From Amorphophallus konjac (Eukaryota; Streptophyta; Magnoliopsida; Alismatales; Araceae), in assembly GCA_022559845.1 (NCBI GenBank), contig CM040128.1, forward strand, positions 272,372,698-272,436,697: a stretch of 64,000 nucleotides of DNA, read 5' to 3'. Position 1 is the stretch's first letter. Each line of letters starts with the position of its first letter. A model generated the notes under the pieces. It made no database searches. It was not told the origin of the DNA and saw only the letters and a list, made by a program, of their open reading frames with translations. The translations under genes and the position numbers were made by a program. Shown one piece after another: positions 9,849 to 22,281 of this stretch.

Positions 9849-12563
9849 TTTTCCGCTTCTTTTGTAAACTGTTCCTTGTAATCAGGGTCTTCGTGCCTTA
9901 ATAAGGGAGTTCTAGCCCTTGTCTCTTTTCCTTTTTCTCCTTATTCGTCTAAGTCTGGTCTGGGCACCGCTCCATCTTGATAAGCCACTTCCAATCCTTT
10001 GCTTCCAGTCTTTTTTCTGCTAAAGAGGACAAATCCCACGATGATCACCTCCAGCAGCAGCTGCTTCTACAAAGGTTGCAAGGTAACATGTTGGCGTAAG
10101 TAAGTATTTTCATAATATCATCTCCCCATTTCTTCACGCATGATTCTCAAAAGGAAGTGCTTCTTAACAAGATTAAGAATGGTGTTTTAAACCTTTATCT
10201 TAGGCTTTTAATTGAATCATTTCGAAAAAAGAGTCTTTAGACTTGCTTTGTAGCACTTTGGTTGATAAAGAACCCAGCACTGAGAATTCAATATTCTCTC
10301 CCCGCTTGTTAAGAGCAACCCTTAGCTGGGCATTCCACACACTTCACGGCGTCCTTAGCTGGCTCCTTTGGTAAAACACCGTTGCTACCTTGGCCATGCC
10401 ACGAGTATATCTGAAAGTCTTTTTCTCTCCTTCACTCGGCCACATGCAGGGGCAAGAGGTTGACGGATGAGATGACCAACCTAGGTAATCCCCAATACGA
10501 GAGGAGTCTCAAATAGGGGCAGTCTTGACCCAAAATTAATTTGAGTTTTCATATGAGTTTCATGATATACATCTCGCCAAAAGGGCTATTATGAAAATCA
10601 AGTCAAAATTTTGATAAAAGCAAAATTGTGAATTATGACATGACAAGAGTGGCAAAGTCCCCGCAGGGAAAACCCTGGTCGTATGCATGTCAAGGGTCTA
10701 AAAATTAAAGGCACAAAGCCCCGGCACAACAGACTACCTCTTTGAAGGGAATACCTTGGAAGGAATTCAAGTCCCGATATCTCCCATCCTGCACAAAGCT
10801 TGTCACAATTGTTCTTCTCTTTTCCCTCTAAGACCGAATGTTTCTCGGGTATGGCCTTGGTAGGGGCACCGTTAATCAAAGACGGTCGGTTATAGGATGC
10901 CGCTTTCAATGCACGTCCAGCTTTGGGCAGTTTTAGCGAAAAGGGAAGGAACAAGGACCCCTAGCCAGTGGATCAAAACAACCCTTTGATGCTGCATTAA
11001 CAATGTCTAAGCCAAAATCAAAAAAAAAAATTGAATATCTCCCGATCAAAATCCCAACAAAAATGCAAAATATTTTCCAAAAATCTCCATAAAAATTTAA
11101 ATATTTTCAAAACTCATAAAAATTTGCATATTCCAAAACTCATAAAAATTTGAATATCTTTTCCAAAACTCATAAAAAATTTGCATATTTCCAAAATCCA
11201 AAAAAATTGCATTGTATTTTCTGATGGTGTTTTGCATGAACAGCTTTGTAGAGACCAAAAGCACAGGATGGGTCCTCTCTCTACTTATTACTATCAATCT
11301 ATTGATTCTTCCCAATATTCTCATGACATGCCACCCAGGGGCATCATCTCCCTATATCATTCTGATTATCATATCTCATGATTATTCATCTCCAAATCTT
11401 TCAATCAACTCCTGCTCGTTTCATCTGATTACTCCGCCGATGGGCATTATCAGATCCTGATTATTTAACTCCAAAACTTGATTAGCCAGATTGTCATCCT
11501 CATGACAAACAACAAATAATGATGCTTTGCTATGCCATGATTTGACTTATGCTGTTCATGATATATGCTATGATTGGTTGCTTTGATTCATGCTATGCAT
11601 GCTATGATTAAATGTCTTATTCATTGCTTGTTATATCTTGGCTAATGAATTTTTGAGCGCAGAAGAGGCTCTTGGTCCCACGGTGCTTGCAGCTCATCTC
11701 CCAGTTCCCCCATGCTCATTGCTCATTGCTATCGCCATCTCCCTGTATGCATTTTTACTATATGATACATACCCTATTAGATTATATCAAGGACCTTGTG
11801 GCTTTGGTAAATCTGGAATTTGAGTTCCCCTTCATCAAAAACGATGACGATTCCAGAGGCATCTCAGTCACACGGATAGGCCGTTGAGCCGTCCAAGACT
11901 AGGGACGATGGTTCCCTTTTTACGAGTTGGTGCGTAGATAAACGAGCTTCGGCTTAGTATCAGCTCGTAGAATTGGTTTCTTGACCCAGTCTGGGCAGTT
12001 TAACAATATTATCCTTGATTATATTATATTTTCATTTGTTATTTTCCCTTTAGCCCAGCATGCATTCATGTAGGAATTTGAATCAACTGTTGAAAAATCA
12101 TTCTGATAAGCTGATGTTGAGAGTTGAATTGATCTTAATCTTTCTCAATATGAGATTTTCATTGTCGAATTGGATCCTCAGTTCGTTTTATCGCTGTTTT
12201 GGGTCTTTTCTCGAAAGCTCCTTGTTTGGATTTTTATCATCTTATTTTTTTAATCATTTCCCTTTGATCCACCTTGGCTGCAGCACGTCCACATTGACTG
12301 GTAACCGCTCCCCAATGGTGAAACTTACAGGTTTGTGACCTGGGGTACTTCCACCGCGCTGGAAGTTGATCATTTATTTTATCTCCTTCGTGCACCGCGT
12401 GCACACTCCCCGTTTTATCCAAACATCGTTGATTTCATTGAATTTCCCGAGATTGCTTCATCTCGAGCTTTTGATTTGATTCTCATCACGTGATGTTGAT
12501 TGCGTGTCTCATCACACCTTGGCATCTACTTTTCAGTTTGCTACGCTCCCTTGCGAAGCAGAC
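9849..12563 (+). other. Y internal region 1, non-coding 3' part
   Basis: No convincing ORF. It includes an A/T-rich stretch at about 11035-11215 with repeated AAACTCATAAAAATTTG. From 9915 it is repeated, with about 1-2% visible differences, in internal region 2 (14053-16707). No pol domain is recognisable in any frame. Confidence 0.75.
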
Positions 12564-12579
12564 GCCAAGACGGGGCAGC
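12564..12579 (+). other. Polypurine tract before LTR B
   Basis: CCAAGACGGGGCAGC lies directly before TGTAGA of LTR B, the expected plus-strand priming site. The counterpart before LTR C (about 16708-16723) reads AAGGCGGGGCAGC. Confidence 0.7.
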
Positions 12580-14028
12580 TGTAGACACGCCAAAATTGAC
12601 ATTACTTTGAGTATTTCTCATATTGCCTTGTAATGCCCCATTTGACCCTCAAATTAGCTTATTTGAGTGTTTTTTCCATTTTTCATGGATTTTCTCCCCT
12701 TTTCCCCTTTTATTTAAAATTAACGCCCTGGAGAGGGGCGTGTTTTTAAAAAGCGGCCTGATCCAGGGCGTGTCTCCCCATTTTATCTATTTCTCCCCAT
12801 TTTACCTATTTTATAAATTCACGCCTTGATCAAGGGCGCGTTTTGATTCACGACCGGACCTAGGGCGCCTTTTAAAGAAGTGACGACCTCTGGAAAGGGC
12901 GTCAATTCCTAGCATTATCTAATTTTTGAAAAAGAATAAATGTTTAAAAATGTTAATTAACGCCCTTCTTGGGGCGTGTTTTAATTAACGCCTCTCCCGG
13001 AGGCGTGTTTCAGAGTTTCCAAATAAAAGAAATATTTATTTCCAAAATTGATCTGGGAGTTGACGCCCTTGGCCATGTCGTGTTTTGAATTAACGCCCTA
13101 TGGTAGGTCGTCAATTCTTGAATTGACGCCCTGATCCAGGGCGTGTTTAATCTTCTGTCTTCGCAGCCCTTTCCCCAGAGAGTCCTTGCTTCGTTAGACA
13201 CCTGATTGGGGACTGGAGTCTTGCCTCCGTAGGGCTCTTGCCGTTCTTATCTCTTCTTCAACCTATTTAATAGAGACATTGTCTCTGTTAATCGGTTGGA
13301 CTCTCCCCCTTCGAACTCCCCTTCTTCTTCTTCTATTCTTTCTTCTTCGTTTTTTTTTTTTGGTCTTCTCTTTGGTTTTGTTTTCCTTTCTTCTTACAGG
13401 TGCTGCGGTTGCTGGCTGAAGGAGAAGCCCACGCTCAAGCTTCATCCTGCAGAGCTTCCCCCCCTTGAATATTCAAGCCGAAGCACAGGCCCCTTCTTCT
13501 TTCTTTTTCTTTTTATTTTCCCTTTTGCCTTATCATCATCAATAGTTCATGCATGCATCATCATTCTTATTATTTTTCAAACTCAACTACGTTGAGTATC
13601 TCCTTTAGTGCACACTTGCACTCTTTCCCCTTTATTTTATTTATATTCATCATATCATTCATCTCCCACACCCTTTGCATAGGGGTTTAAGGGCAACCCC
13701 CTTAAGGTGTGTTCTTTTACAATTTTCATGTTCATCTATTATGAATTTGATACTACACACCATGTTTTTAATCCATATTTTATTGGTGTTGTTGTCTTTC
13801 TTACAAGGGTAATTGATTGAAGACTCTCTTCGTCGGCCGGCCGATCTTGAAGAGAAAATGAGTACTCATATCCCCGCATATTTGAGGTATTTTGCTGTCA
13901 TCTCCCCATGTTGTCTCCTCTTTGAGACCCTCGCGTCTCTGGCGATCACATCATCTCTACATTAGCGCCTCGTGCTAGTTTTATTTTATTGCTTATTATT
14001 CATTAAGTGGATTTCTTAGGAATCTACA
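12580..14028 (+). mobile_element. Y LTR B (middle LTR, 1,449 bp)
   Basis: TGTAGA to TCTACA, with the same hairpin array (12722-13146) and TATA-like box as LTR A. Several stem positions that are mismatched in LTR A (GGGGACGTG, GGAGACGTG) are paired here (GGGGCGTG, GGAGGCGTG). It is preceded by a polypurine tract and followed by the primer-binding-site start, so it serves as both a 3' and a 5' LTR. Confidence 0.92.
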
Positions 14029-16723
14029 AATTGGCGATCACATCATCTCTACATTGCCCTTGTCTCTTTTCCTTTTTCTCCTTATTCGTCTGAGTCTGGT
14101 CTGGGCACCGCTCCATCTTGATAAGCCACTTCCAATCCTTTGCTTCCAGTCTTTTTTCTGCTAAAGAGGACAAATCCCACGATGATCACCTCCAGCAGCA
14201 GCTGCTTCTACAAAGGTTGCAAGGTAACATGTTGGCGTAAGTAAGTATTTTCATAATATCATCTCCCCATTTCTTCACGCATGATTCTCAAAAGGAAGTG
14301 CTTCTTAACAAGATTAAGAATGGTGTTTTAAACCTTTATCTTAGGCTTTTAATTGAATCATTTCGAAAAAAGAGTCTTTAGACTTGCTTTGCAGCACTTT
14401 GGTTGATAAAGAACCCAGCACTGGGAATTCAATATTCTCTCCCCGCTTGTTAAGAGCAACCCTTAGCTGGGCATTCCACACACTTCACGGCGTCCTTAGC
14501 TGGCTCCTTTGGTAAAACACCGTTGCTACCTTGGCCATGCCATGAGTATATCTGAAAGTCTTTTTCTCTCCTTCACTCGGCCACATGCAGGGGCAAGAGG
14601 TTGACGGATGAGATGACCAACCTAGGTAATCCCCAATACGAGAGGAGTCTCAAATAGGGGCAGTCTTGACCCAAAATTAATTTGAGTTTTCGTATGAGTT
14701 TCATGATATACATCTCGCCAAAAGGGCTATTATGAAAATCAAGTCAAAATTTTGATAAAAGCAAAATTGTGAATTATGGCATGACAAGAGTGGCAAAGTC
14801 TCCGCAGGGAAAACCCTAGTCGTATGCATGTCAAGGGTCTAAAAATTAAAGGCACAAAGCCCCGGCACAACAGACTACCTCTTTGAAGGGAACACCTTGG
14901 AAGGAATTCAAGTCCCGATATCTCCCATCCTGCACAAAGCTTGTCACAATTGTTCTTCTCTTTTCCCTCTAAGACCGAATGTTTCTCGGGTATGGCCTTG
15001 GTAGGGGCACCGTTGATCAAAGACGGTCGGTTATAGGATGCCGCTTTCAATGCACGTCCAGCTTTGGGCAGTTTTAGCGAAAAGGGAAGGAACAAGGACC
15101 CCTAGCCAGTGGATCAAAACAACCCTTTGATGCTGCATTAACAATGTCTAAGCCAAAATCTAAAAAAAAAAAATTTGAATATCTCCCGATCAAAATCCCA
15201 ACAAAAATGCAAAATATTTTCCAAAAATCTCCATAAAAATTCAAATATTTTCAAAACTCATAAAAATTTGCATATTTCAAAACTCATAAAAATTTGAATA
15301 TCTTTTCCAAAACTCATAAAAAATTTGCATATTTCAAAATCCAAAAAAATTGCATTGTATTTTCTGATGGTGTTTTGCAGGAACAGCTTTGTAGAGACCA
15401 AAAGCACGGGATGGGTCCTCTCTCTACTTATTGCTATCAATCTATTGATTCTTCCCAATATTCTCATGACATGCCACCCATGGGCATCATCTCCCTATAT
15501 CATTCTGATTATCATATCTCATGATTATTCATCTCCAAATCTTTCAATCAACTCCTGCTCGTTTCATCTGATTACTCCGCCGATGGGCATTATCAGATCC
15601 TGATTATTTAACTCCAAAACTTGATTAGCCAGATTGTCATCCTCATGACAAACAACAAATAATGATGCTTTGCTATGCCATGATTTGACTTATGCTGTTC
15701 ATGATATATGCTATGATTGGTTGCTTTGATTCATGCTATGCATGCTATGATTAAATGCCTTATTCATTGCTTGTTATATCTTGGCTAATGAATTTTTGAG
15801 CGCAGGAAGAGGCTCTTGGTCCCACGGTGCTTGCAGCTCATCTCCCAGTTCCCCCATGCTCATTGCTCATTGCTATCGCCATCTCCCTGTATGCATTTTT
15901 ACTATATGATACATACCCTATTAGATTATATCAAGGACCTTGTGGCTTTGGTAAATCTGAAATTTGAGTTCCCCTTCATCAAAAACGATGACGATTCCAG
16001 AGGCATCTCAGTCACACGGATAGGCCGTTGAGCCGTCCAAGACTGGGGACGATGGTTCCCTTTTTACGAGTTGGTGCGTGGATAAACGAGCTTCGGCTTA
16101 GTATCAGCTCGTAGAATTGGTTTCTTGACCCAGTCTGGGCAGTTTAACAATATTATCCTTGATTATATTATATTTTCATTTGTTATTTTCCCTTTAGCCC
16201 AGCATGCATTCATGTAGGAATTTGAATCAACTGTTGAAAAATCATTCTGATAAGCTGATGTTGAGAGTTGAATTGATCTTGATCTTTCTCAATATGAGAT
16301 TTTCATTGTCGAATTGGATCCTCAGTTCGTTTTATCGCTGTTTTGGGTCTTTTCTCGAAAGCTCCTTATTTAGATTTTTATCATCTTATTTTTTTAATCA
16401 TTTCCCTTTGATCCACCTTGGCTGCAGCACGTCCACATTGGCTGGTAACCGCTCCCCAATGGTGAAACTTACAGGTTTGTGACCTGGGGTACTTCCACCG
16501 CGCTGGAAGTTGATCATTTATTTTATCTCCTTCGTGCACCGCGTGCACACTCCCCATTTTATCCAAACATCGTTGATTTCATTGAATTTCCCGAGATTGC
16601 TTCATCTCGAGCTTTTGATTTGATTCTCATCACGTGATGTTGATTGCGTGTCTCATCACACCTTAGCATCTACTTTTCAGTTTGCTACGCTCCCTTGCGA
16701 AGCAGACGCCAAGGCGGGGCAGC
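14029..16723 (+). mobile_element. Y internal region 2, deleted copy
   Basis: After LTR B the first bases match the primer-binding site to TGGCGATCAC (14032-14041). The next 14 bases match LTR-internal sequence (as at 5394-5407). From about 14053 it matches internal region 1 from 9915 onward. The leader hairpin array and the whole ORF are missing. It ends with a polypurine tract before LTR C. Confidence 0.88.
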
Positions 16724-17579
16724 TGTAGACACGCCAAAATTGACATTACTTTGAGTATTTCTCATATTGCCTTGTAATGCCCCATTTGACTCTCAAATTA
16801 GTTTATTTGAGTGTTTTTTCCATTTTTCATGGATTTTCTCCCCTTTTCCCCTTTTTTTTAAAATTAACGCCCTGGAGAGGGGCGTGTTTTTAAAAAGCGG
16901 CCTGATCCAGGGCGTGTCTCCCCATTTTATCTATTTCTCCCCATTTTACCTATTTTATAAATTCACGCCTTGATCAAGGGCGCGTTTTGATTCACGACCG
17001 GACCTAGGGCGCCTTTTAAAGAAGTGACGACCTCTGGAAAGGGCGTCAATTCCTGGCATTATCCAATTTTCGAAAAAGAATAAATGTTTGAAAAATGTTA
17101 ATTAACGCCCTTCTTGGGGCGTGTTTTAATTAACGCCTCTCCCGGAGGCGTGTTTCAGAGTTTCCAAATAAAAGAAATATTTATTTCCAAAATTGATCTG
17201 GGAGTTGACGCCCTTGGCCATGTCGTGTTTTGAATTAACGCCCTATGGTAGGTCGTCAATTCTTGAATTGACGCCCTGACCCAGGGCGTGTTTAATCTTC
17301 TGTCTTCGCAGCCCTTTCCCCAGAGAGTCCTTGCTTCGTTAGACACCTGATTGGGGACTGGAGTCTTGCCTCCGTAGGGCTCTTGCCGTTCTTATCTCTT
17401 CTTCAACCTATTTAATAGAGACATTGTCTCTGTTAATCGGTTGGACTCTCCCCCTTCGAACTCCCCTTCTTCTTCTTCTATTCTTTCTTCTTCGTTTTTT
17501 TTCTTTTTGGTCTTCTCTTTGGTTTTGTTTTCCTTTCTTCTTACAGGTGCTGCGGTTGCTGGCTGAAGGAGAAGCCCAC
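16724..17579 (+). mobile_element. Y LTR C, 5' part
   Basis: Third LTR, starting TGTAGA and carrying the hairpin array (16866-17291) and TATA-like box. It is interrupted after GAAGCCCAC by an X-family solo LTR and resumes at 20890. Confidence 0.9.
17575..17579. repeat. Target-site duplication CCCAC, left copy
   Basis: CCCAC before the nested insert is repeated at 20890-20894 after it. Taking out the insert and one copy recovers the LTR sequence seen at the same place in LTR A and LTR B. Confidence 0.92.
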
Positions 17580-19718
17580 TGTAACGACCCGAGAATCCGA
17601 TTACCGGGAAGACCCGATAACCCGAGACTCGCACCGCCGCCCACGAGCCGGGAGGGCTCGGAAGGGCTAAAAGGAGTGTGGAGGCACAAAGAAATAGGAA
17701 ATAAAGCAGGACAACCAACAACAACAAGCTGAAAGAAAGAACAACCACAGCTACAACAGAGTCCAGTCCTACAGAAAGTACAGTCTAAAGCAATAAAACG
17801 TACCACATGCCAAGTGAACACTCTGCCCGGCAAGCTGGCAACTGAGAACCTTCGCTCTGCACCCTCGAACCGCGAGGAAGAACCGCCACACCTGAAAAGC
17901 AGGGAATGAGTCTCCAAAACAGAGACTCAGCAGGGATCCCGCGGAACCCCAACCGGAAACAACGGCGGTAGCGGAAAGGAGAGCTACGACTACAGCAGGA
18001 ACAGCGAACCGGTGGCCGGTCAAAACTCGGCACTACAGCTACTCCTACTGCCAGAAGGCAGACCTCGACCACGCAGTCGAAGCTACCGAACCACGCTAGT
18101 ACCACCTACCGAAGTAAGAACACACGGCAACCACGCCGTAGAGGCCTGTCCCCCGGACACAGCCGACCTGGACACGCTGTCCAAGGTGCAACCCCGACCA
18201 TCCGATCGCGGGTACCGCACAACAAGACCCAACCTCGGTAAAGCCACTAGCACTAATCTCACGGCGCAAGAACCGACACACGCGCCAAGATGAAACAACA
18301 GAACTCACCGGTCAACACGACCAAAAACCCGAAGGTCAAAGATACAGAGACTGACAGTCTGTCACTCCGTACTCGACAGGAGTACCACCCACTAGAAGCA
18401 CAGCTGGTAGCGTCCCCTGACGTCTTACACCGCACCGCAGGTGAACTGCCTGGCGTGGTAGGTCCTACCCGAGGCGCGAACACCGTACAAGTAACCACAA
18501 ACAAGTAACTAGCTGGGGTCACGCCCGTCGACGTGGGTCCAACCGCCCCCAACCACGTGTGCACACACAGACCTTGCGTCACTAGGTCTGGTCCTCTGAC
18601 CGGTTTTCCCCCGTAGCCGGACTCTGGCTACCGACGAGGGGCCTACGGTAACCGGTCCACAAACCGTCTCGAAAGGTGGGTGCCCGTACACCACTCCCAG
18701 GTGAGACCAGCACCTCGTACTGGTGGGCTACGACTAGTGGAGGGTCACTGAAGGAGTAGACTCTCAACTCAACGGAAAATAACGTCCGAATCCGACGACG
18801 TACGGGGACCACCCCACGTACCGGCCCCGTCGCACGGTGACCACAGTCGGAGGAGAAACATGACTCGCAGTCCACGGCCACGCACGCACCGTGCACTAGA
18901 GTCGAGAAAACTCAAGTGGCGCTAAGCCACTGGACTCTGGACAGTCCTCTAGACACACTACAGCCAACGGTCCTTGAGTCACAAGACTCGGGGTCAAGAC
19001 CGTTGCACGCAACAGCACAAGGCCGTCGATCTAGCCCAATCTCTAGGTCCAAAATCACGATATCACGAATACCGAGACAACACACGAGTTGCCAAGACCA
19101 TTCCCTTGGGAAGGGAACGCAAGGGACAAAGGCCACTCACACGGGCCACATGGAAAACACAGAAGCACGATTCTCAAGGTAGCACACAAGCCGCCACGAC
19201 GATTTCCCATCTTGAAGCAAGCGGGAAACCTCCAGCCCCAGGCCGGACAACTGGACTCACAGTCCAAGGCCAAACACATGGCCCACACGGGAATCGCCTT
19301 CCAAAGGAACCCACGATATGCGGGGGAGACCCCACCGCACACACACCGACACACGGTGACTCGATCAAGCGTAACACAAGAGCCCGGAACACGTGGGGTC
19401 ACCCGGACCCACCACACCTACGGGCACGCTAATCGAGGAAACACGGTCCCTCCCGACACCCCAGAAACGCGGACACAGAACCCACGGGGTACCCGGGACA
19501 CTCACAAGGCCAAAGATCGACCACTGGGTCACAACCGGGTCGACCGGGGACCAACACAACACAATCGGAACACCAGAAGGTCTCACGGACCCTTAAACCG
19601 ATGGGAACGTTAATCGAGGTAACCCAACCCTCTGGACACCCAAAGACACGGTCAAGGAAGTCCACGGGGTGTCCGAGACACACACGGCCCAAGGGGAGCA
19701 CAAGACAACAGGTAAGAT

Positions 19719-19997
19719 CGCGCTAGGATCACCTAGCGCGACAAGCCGGAACGCGCTAGGGAACCCTAGCGCGACAAGGAATATCGCGCTAGGTATCCCT
19801 AGTGCGACAACGCAGATCGCGCTAGAACCTATAGCGCGACAAGCCAGGTCGCGCTATGTTTCCATAGCGCGACAGTCCAGAACGCGCCATAGCCCTATAG
19901 CGCGATAGGAACCGCCAAACTGTTCATCTTCTCTGATGAACGCGCTCGGTCGGGGCAGCGCGACTATCAAGAACGCGCTACTGGAGTATAGCGCGTT
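19719..19997 (+). repeat. Hairpin array, CGCGCTA-type stems (X solo LTR, eight units)
   Basis: Inverted repeats at 19719-19740, 19752-19773, 19785-19806, 19818-19838, 19850-19871, 19883-19904, 19941-19962 and 19972-19997. Outer stems are CGCGCTA/TAGCGCG or close. Inner pairs vary together: AGG with CCT in units one and two, ATG with CAT in unit five. Loops are 3-8 bp. Unit eight has a 9-bp stem start, AACGCGCTA, opposite TAGCGCGTT. Confidence 0.9.
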
Positions 19998-20541
19998 CTC
20001 AGTCCGCGCCCGAAAACGGTAGAAACCGCGGGAAAAGCCATGCCACGCCCCGTTCACCCCCAGGTGAAGGGGAAACAAAAGGGGAAACCTCCCCCAAGCT
20101 CCTAGGCATGCATCTAAACCCCTGGATCGCCCAAAAACACCATAAAACGGGAGATCCGGCTCACACCCCAAAAACATGCATTTTACCCAAAACGCCCCGT
20201 TTAGCCTGCTCGGCTCACCACGGGCTACGAAACTCGCGGGAAAGGAAGTACACGGGCTGAGGGTCCATCACCCTACCTCCACCGAAGATTACGCGCACCG
20301 TGGACGCCGATCCACGAAGAAAACGCCGTTGAAGCCTCGCCGTTCCACGAACTCACGGCCGAGCTTCTACGCGCCTCCACCGCCTCGATCCTCATCCATC
20401 CTCGCCCGTGCCTCGCCCGCGCCGTCCCCGCCTCGCCCATGCTCCGCCCCGTCGGCCGCCGGAGAGAGAGGGAGAGAGGAGAGAGCGTGAGAAGAGAGAG
20501 GGAGAGAAATGAGAAATGAGAGGGGGAGAGAGAGAAAAAAC

Positions 20542-20550
20542 TATTTATAG
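20542..20550 (+). promoter_or_regulatory. Putative TATA box of the X solo LTR
   Basis: TATTTATAG follows a GA-rich stretch about 550 bp downstream of the hairpin array. The equivalent in X copy 1 is TATGTATAG at about 22050, after a similar GA-rich run. Confidence 0.45.
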
Positions 20551-20889
20551 GAAAATCCAGAAAATCAAAAAAATCCAGAAAAATAGAAAATCACACCCTC
20601 GCGATCCTCGGAGCGCACCGATCGCAACGGTACCACTCGCGCCCTGGTGAACGGCCCGGTTCACCCGCAACGAGGTTCCGAAGGGAAAGCCGAAACCCAC
20701 GCCGGGAATCGGAAAACACACGCGGAAAAAGCCGCGGAACGCCTCCGGGCCTCCGAAACGACTCCGGATCGCGCCGATCCGAACACGAAAGATGTCCGAA
20801 ACGAAATTTCGGACACAACGGAGCTGGACACTCCGAGAAACCAGATCCGGGACCCACGAACGAGGATCCGAAAAACCCGGGACATTACA

Positions 20890-21490
20890 CCCACGCTCAA
20901 GCTTCATCCTGCAGAGCTTCCCCCCCTTGAATATTCAAGCCGAAGCACAGGCCCCTTCTTCTTTCTTTTTCTTTTTATTTTCCCTTTTGCCTTATCATCA
21001 TCAATAGTTCATGCATGCATCATCATTCTTATTATTTTTCAAACTCAACTACGTTGAGTATCTCCTTTAGTGCACACTTGCACTCTTTCCCCTTTATTTT
21101 ATTTATATTCATCATATCATTCATCTCCCACACCCTTTGCATAGGGGTTTAAGGGCAACCCCCTTAAGGTGTGTTCTTTTACAATTTTCATGTTCATCTA
21201 TTATGAATTTGATGCTACACACCATATTTTTAATCCATATTTTATTGGTGTTGTTGTCTTTCTTACAAGGGTAATTGATTGAAGACTCTCTTCGTCGGCC
21301 GGCCGATCTTGAAGAGAAAAGGAGTACTCACATCCCCGCATATTTGAGGTATTTTGCGGTCATCTCCCCATGTTGTCTCCTCTTTGAGACTCTCGCGTCT
21401 CTGGCGATCACATCATCTCTACATTAGCGCCTCGTGCTAGTTTTATTTTATTGCTTATTATTCATTAAGTGGATTTCTTAGGAATCTACA
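20890..21490 (+). mobile_element. Y LTR C, 3' part
   Basis: Continues LTR C after the X insertion, beginning with the CCCAC duplication, and ends TCTACA at 21485-21490. It matches the ends of LTR A and B closely. Confidence 0.9.
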
Positions 21491-21495
21491 GATTC
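21491..21495. repeat. Target-site duplication GATTC, right copy
   Basis: Matches 4012-4016 and closes the Y insertion. Confidence 0.9.
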
Positions 21496-22281
21496 GATGA
21501 ATCTGTCGCTCACCCCAAATCATGTTCAAATCTTCCCAAAATATAACATAAACTCGCCCTTGGCCTCATCACGGCCCCAAACCACACGAAAATGAGGGGA
21601 AAGCAAGGGGGGATCACTCCCCAACATCCATTCCATTCATAGCACAAGATTGACTAAAAACCACCGCCCGGATCGGCGGGATTCGCCACTCGTCCCAAAA
21701 CATGCATTTTTCCTCGACAAGAAAGAAACCCACTCTAACTCGCCCAAAACGCCATGAAATCGTGGGAAATTAGCATGCAATGGTTCAAGATCCATTCCCC
21801 TACCTTTCAAGAAGAAATTACACGAAACTAGAATCGATCCACGCCGAAAGAGCCTCTTTCACGGCCAGTTCTTCCCGAAAATGCGAACAGCCTCGTCACC
21901 ACCGCCACTCTCGATTGAGCCCTCGATCCTCACCATCGTTGCTGTCGTCGCTCCGACTGTCTCGCCCACCACGATGTCTATCGGCCGCCGGAGGTGTGAG
22001 GGAAAGAGAGGGAGAAAAACGGAGAATGAGAGGGGGTGAGGGTTAGGAATATGTATAGAAAGTTTTTGGAGTTTAAAATTTTTGAAAATTAAAAAATTCC
22101 TCGAAAAATGTGTAATTCACCCTTCACGGTGCGGAACCTAAAAATATTTTTTTTTCTCTTATTTGGGGATCTGAAGATCTGATAATTAGATAATTCTATT
22201 TTAATTATAAACCGTGATCCGAGACCCACGTAACCGCTCCAAAACCCGCAGATGCTCGATCCGAAATCCCGGGTCATGACA
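21496..22281 (+). mobile_element. X-family LTR copy 1, 3' portion
   Basis: Resumes the X LTR interrupted at 4016. The order of landmarks matches the nested copy: AAACATGCATTTT, the ACGCC-rich text, a codon-like GC-rich stretch, GAGAGGGGG before the TATA-like box, and the end CCCGGGTCATGACA against CCCGGGACATTACA. It is more A/T-rich and clearly older or more diverged than the nested copy. No coding content. Confidence 0.75.

Larger units (their letters stand above)
17580..20889 (+). mobile_element. X-family solo LTR nested in Y LTR C (3,310 bp)
   Basis: Starts TGTAACGACCCG and ends GGGACATTACA, with inverted termini TGTAA/TTACA and a 5-bp duplication CCCAC. The two ends do not repeat each other and I see no internal domain, so this is one long LTR. 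TATTTATAG near 20542 would make U3 about 2.9 kb. The TGTAACGACC...TTACA ends resemble those of some plant Ty3/gypsy chromoviruses, which is a weak inference. The many plus and minus reading frames here have no recognisable domain. Confidence 0.85.
4017..21490 (+). mobile_element. Composite Y-family LTR retrotransposon, three LTRs and two internal regions
   Basis: Layout: LTR A (4017-5472), internal region 1 (5473-12579), LTR B (12580-14028), internal region 2 (14029-16723), LTR C (16724-21490, interrupted by a 3,310-bp solo LTR). All LTRs begin TGTAGA and end TCTACA, and one 5-bp duplication (GATTC) flanks the whole. No protease, reverse transcriptase, RNase H or integrase is visible, so it is non-autonomous. 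LTR A and B differ at roughly a dozen places over 1.45 kb by eye, so it is fairly young. A primer-binding-site-like TTGGCG sequence and an AAGACGGGGCAGC polypurine tract suggest a Ty3/gypsy origin; that assignment is inference. Confidence 0.9.

Noticed and set aside
17392..20907. Numerous ORFs of 60-174 aa in the nested X LTR
   Set aside because: GC-rich LTR sequence with overlapping open frames on both strands; none matches a known protein and LTRs are non-coding.
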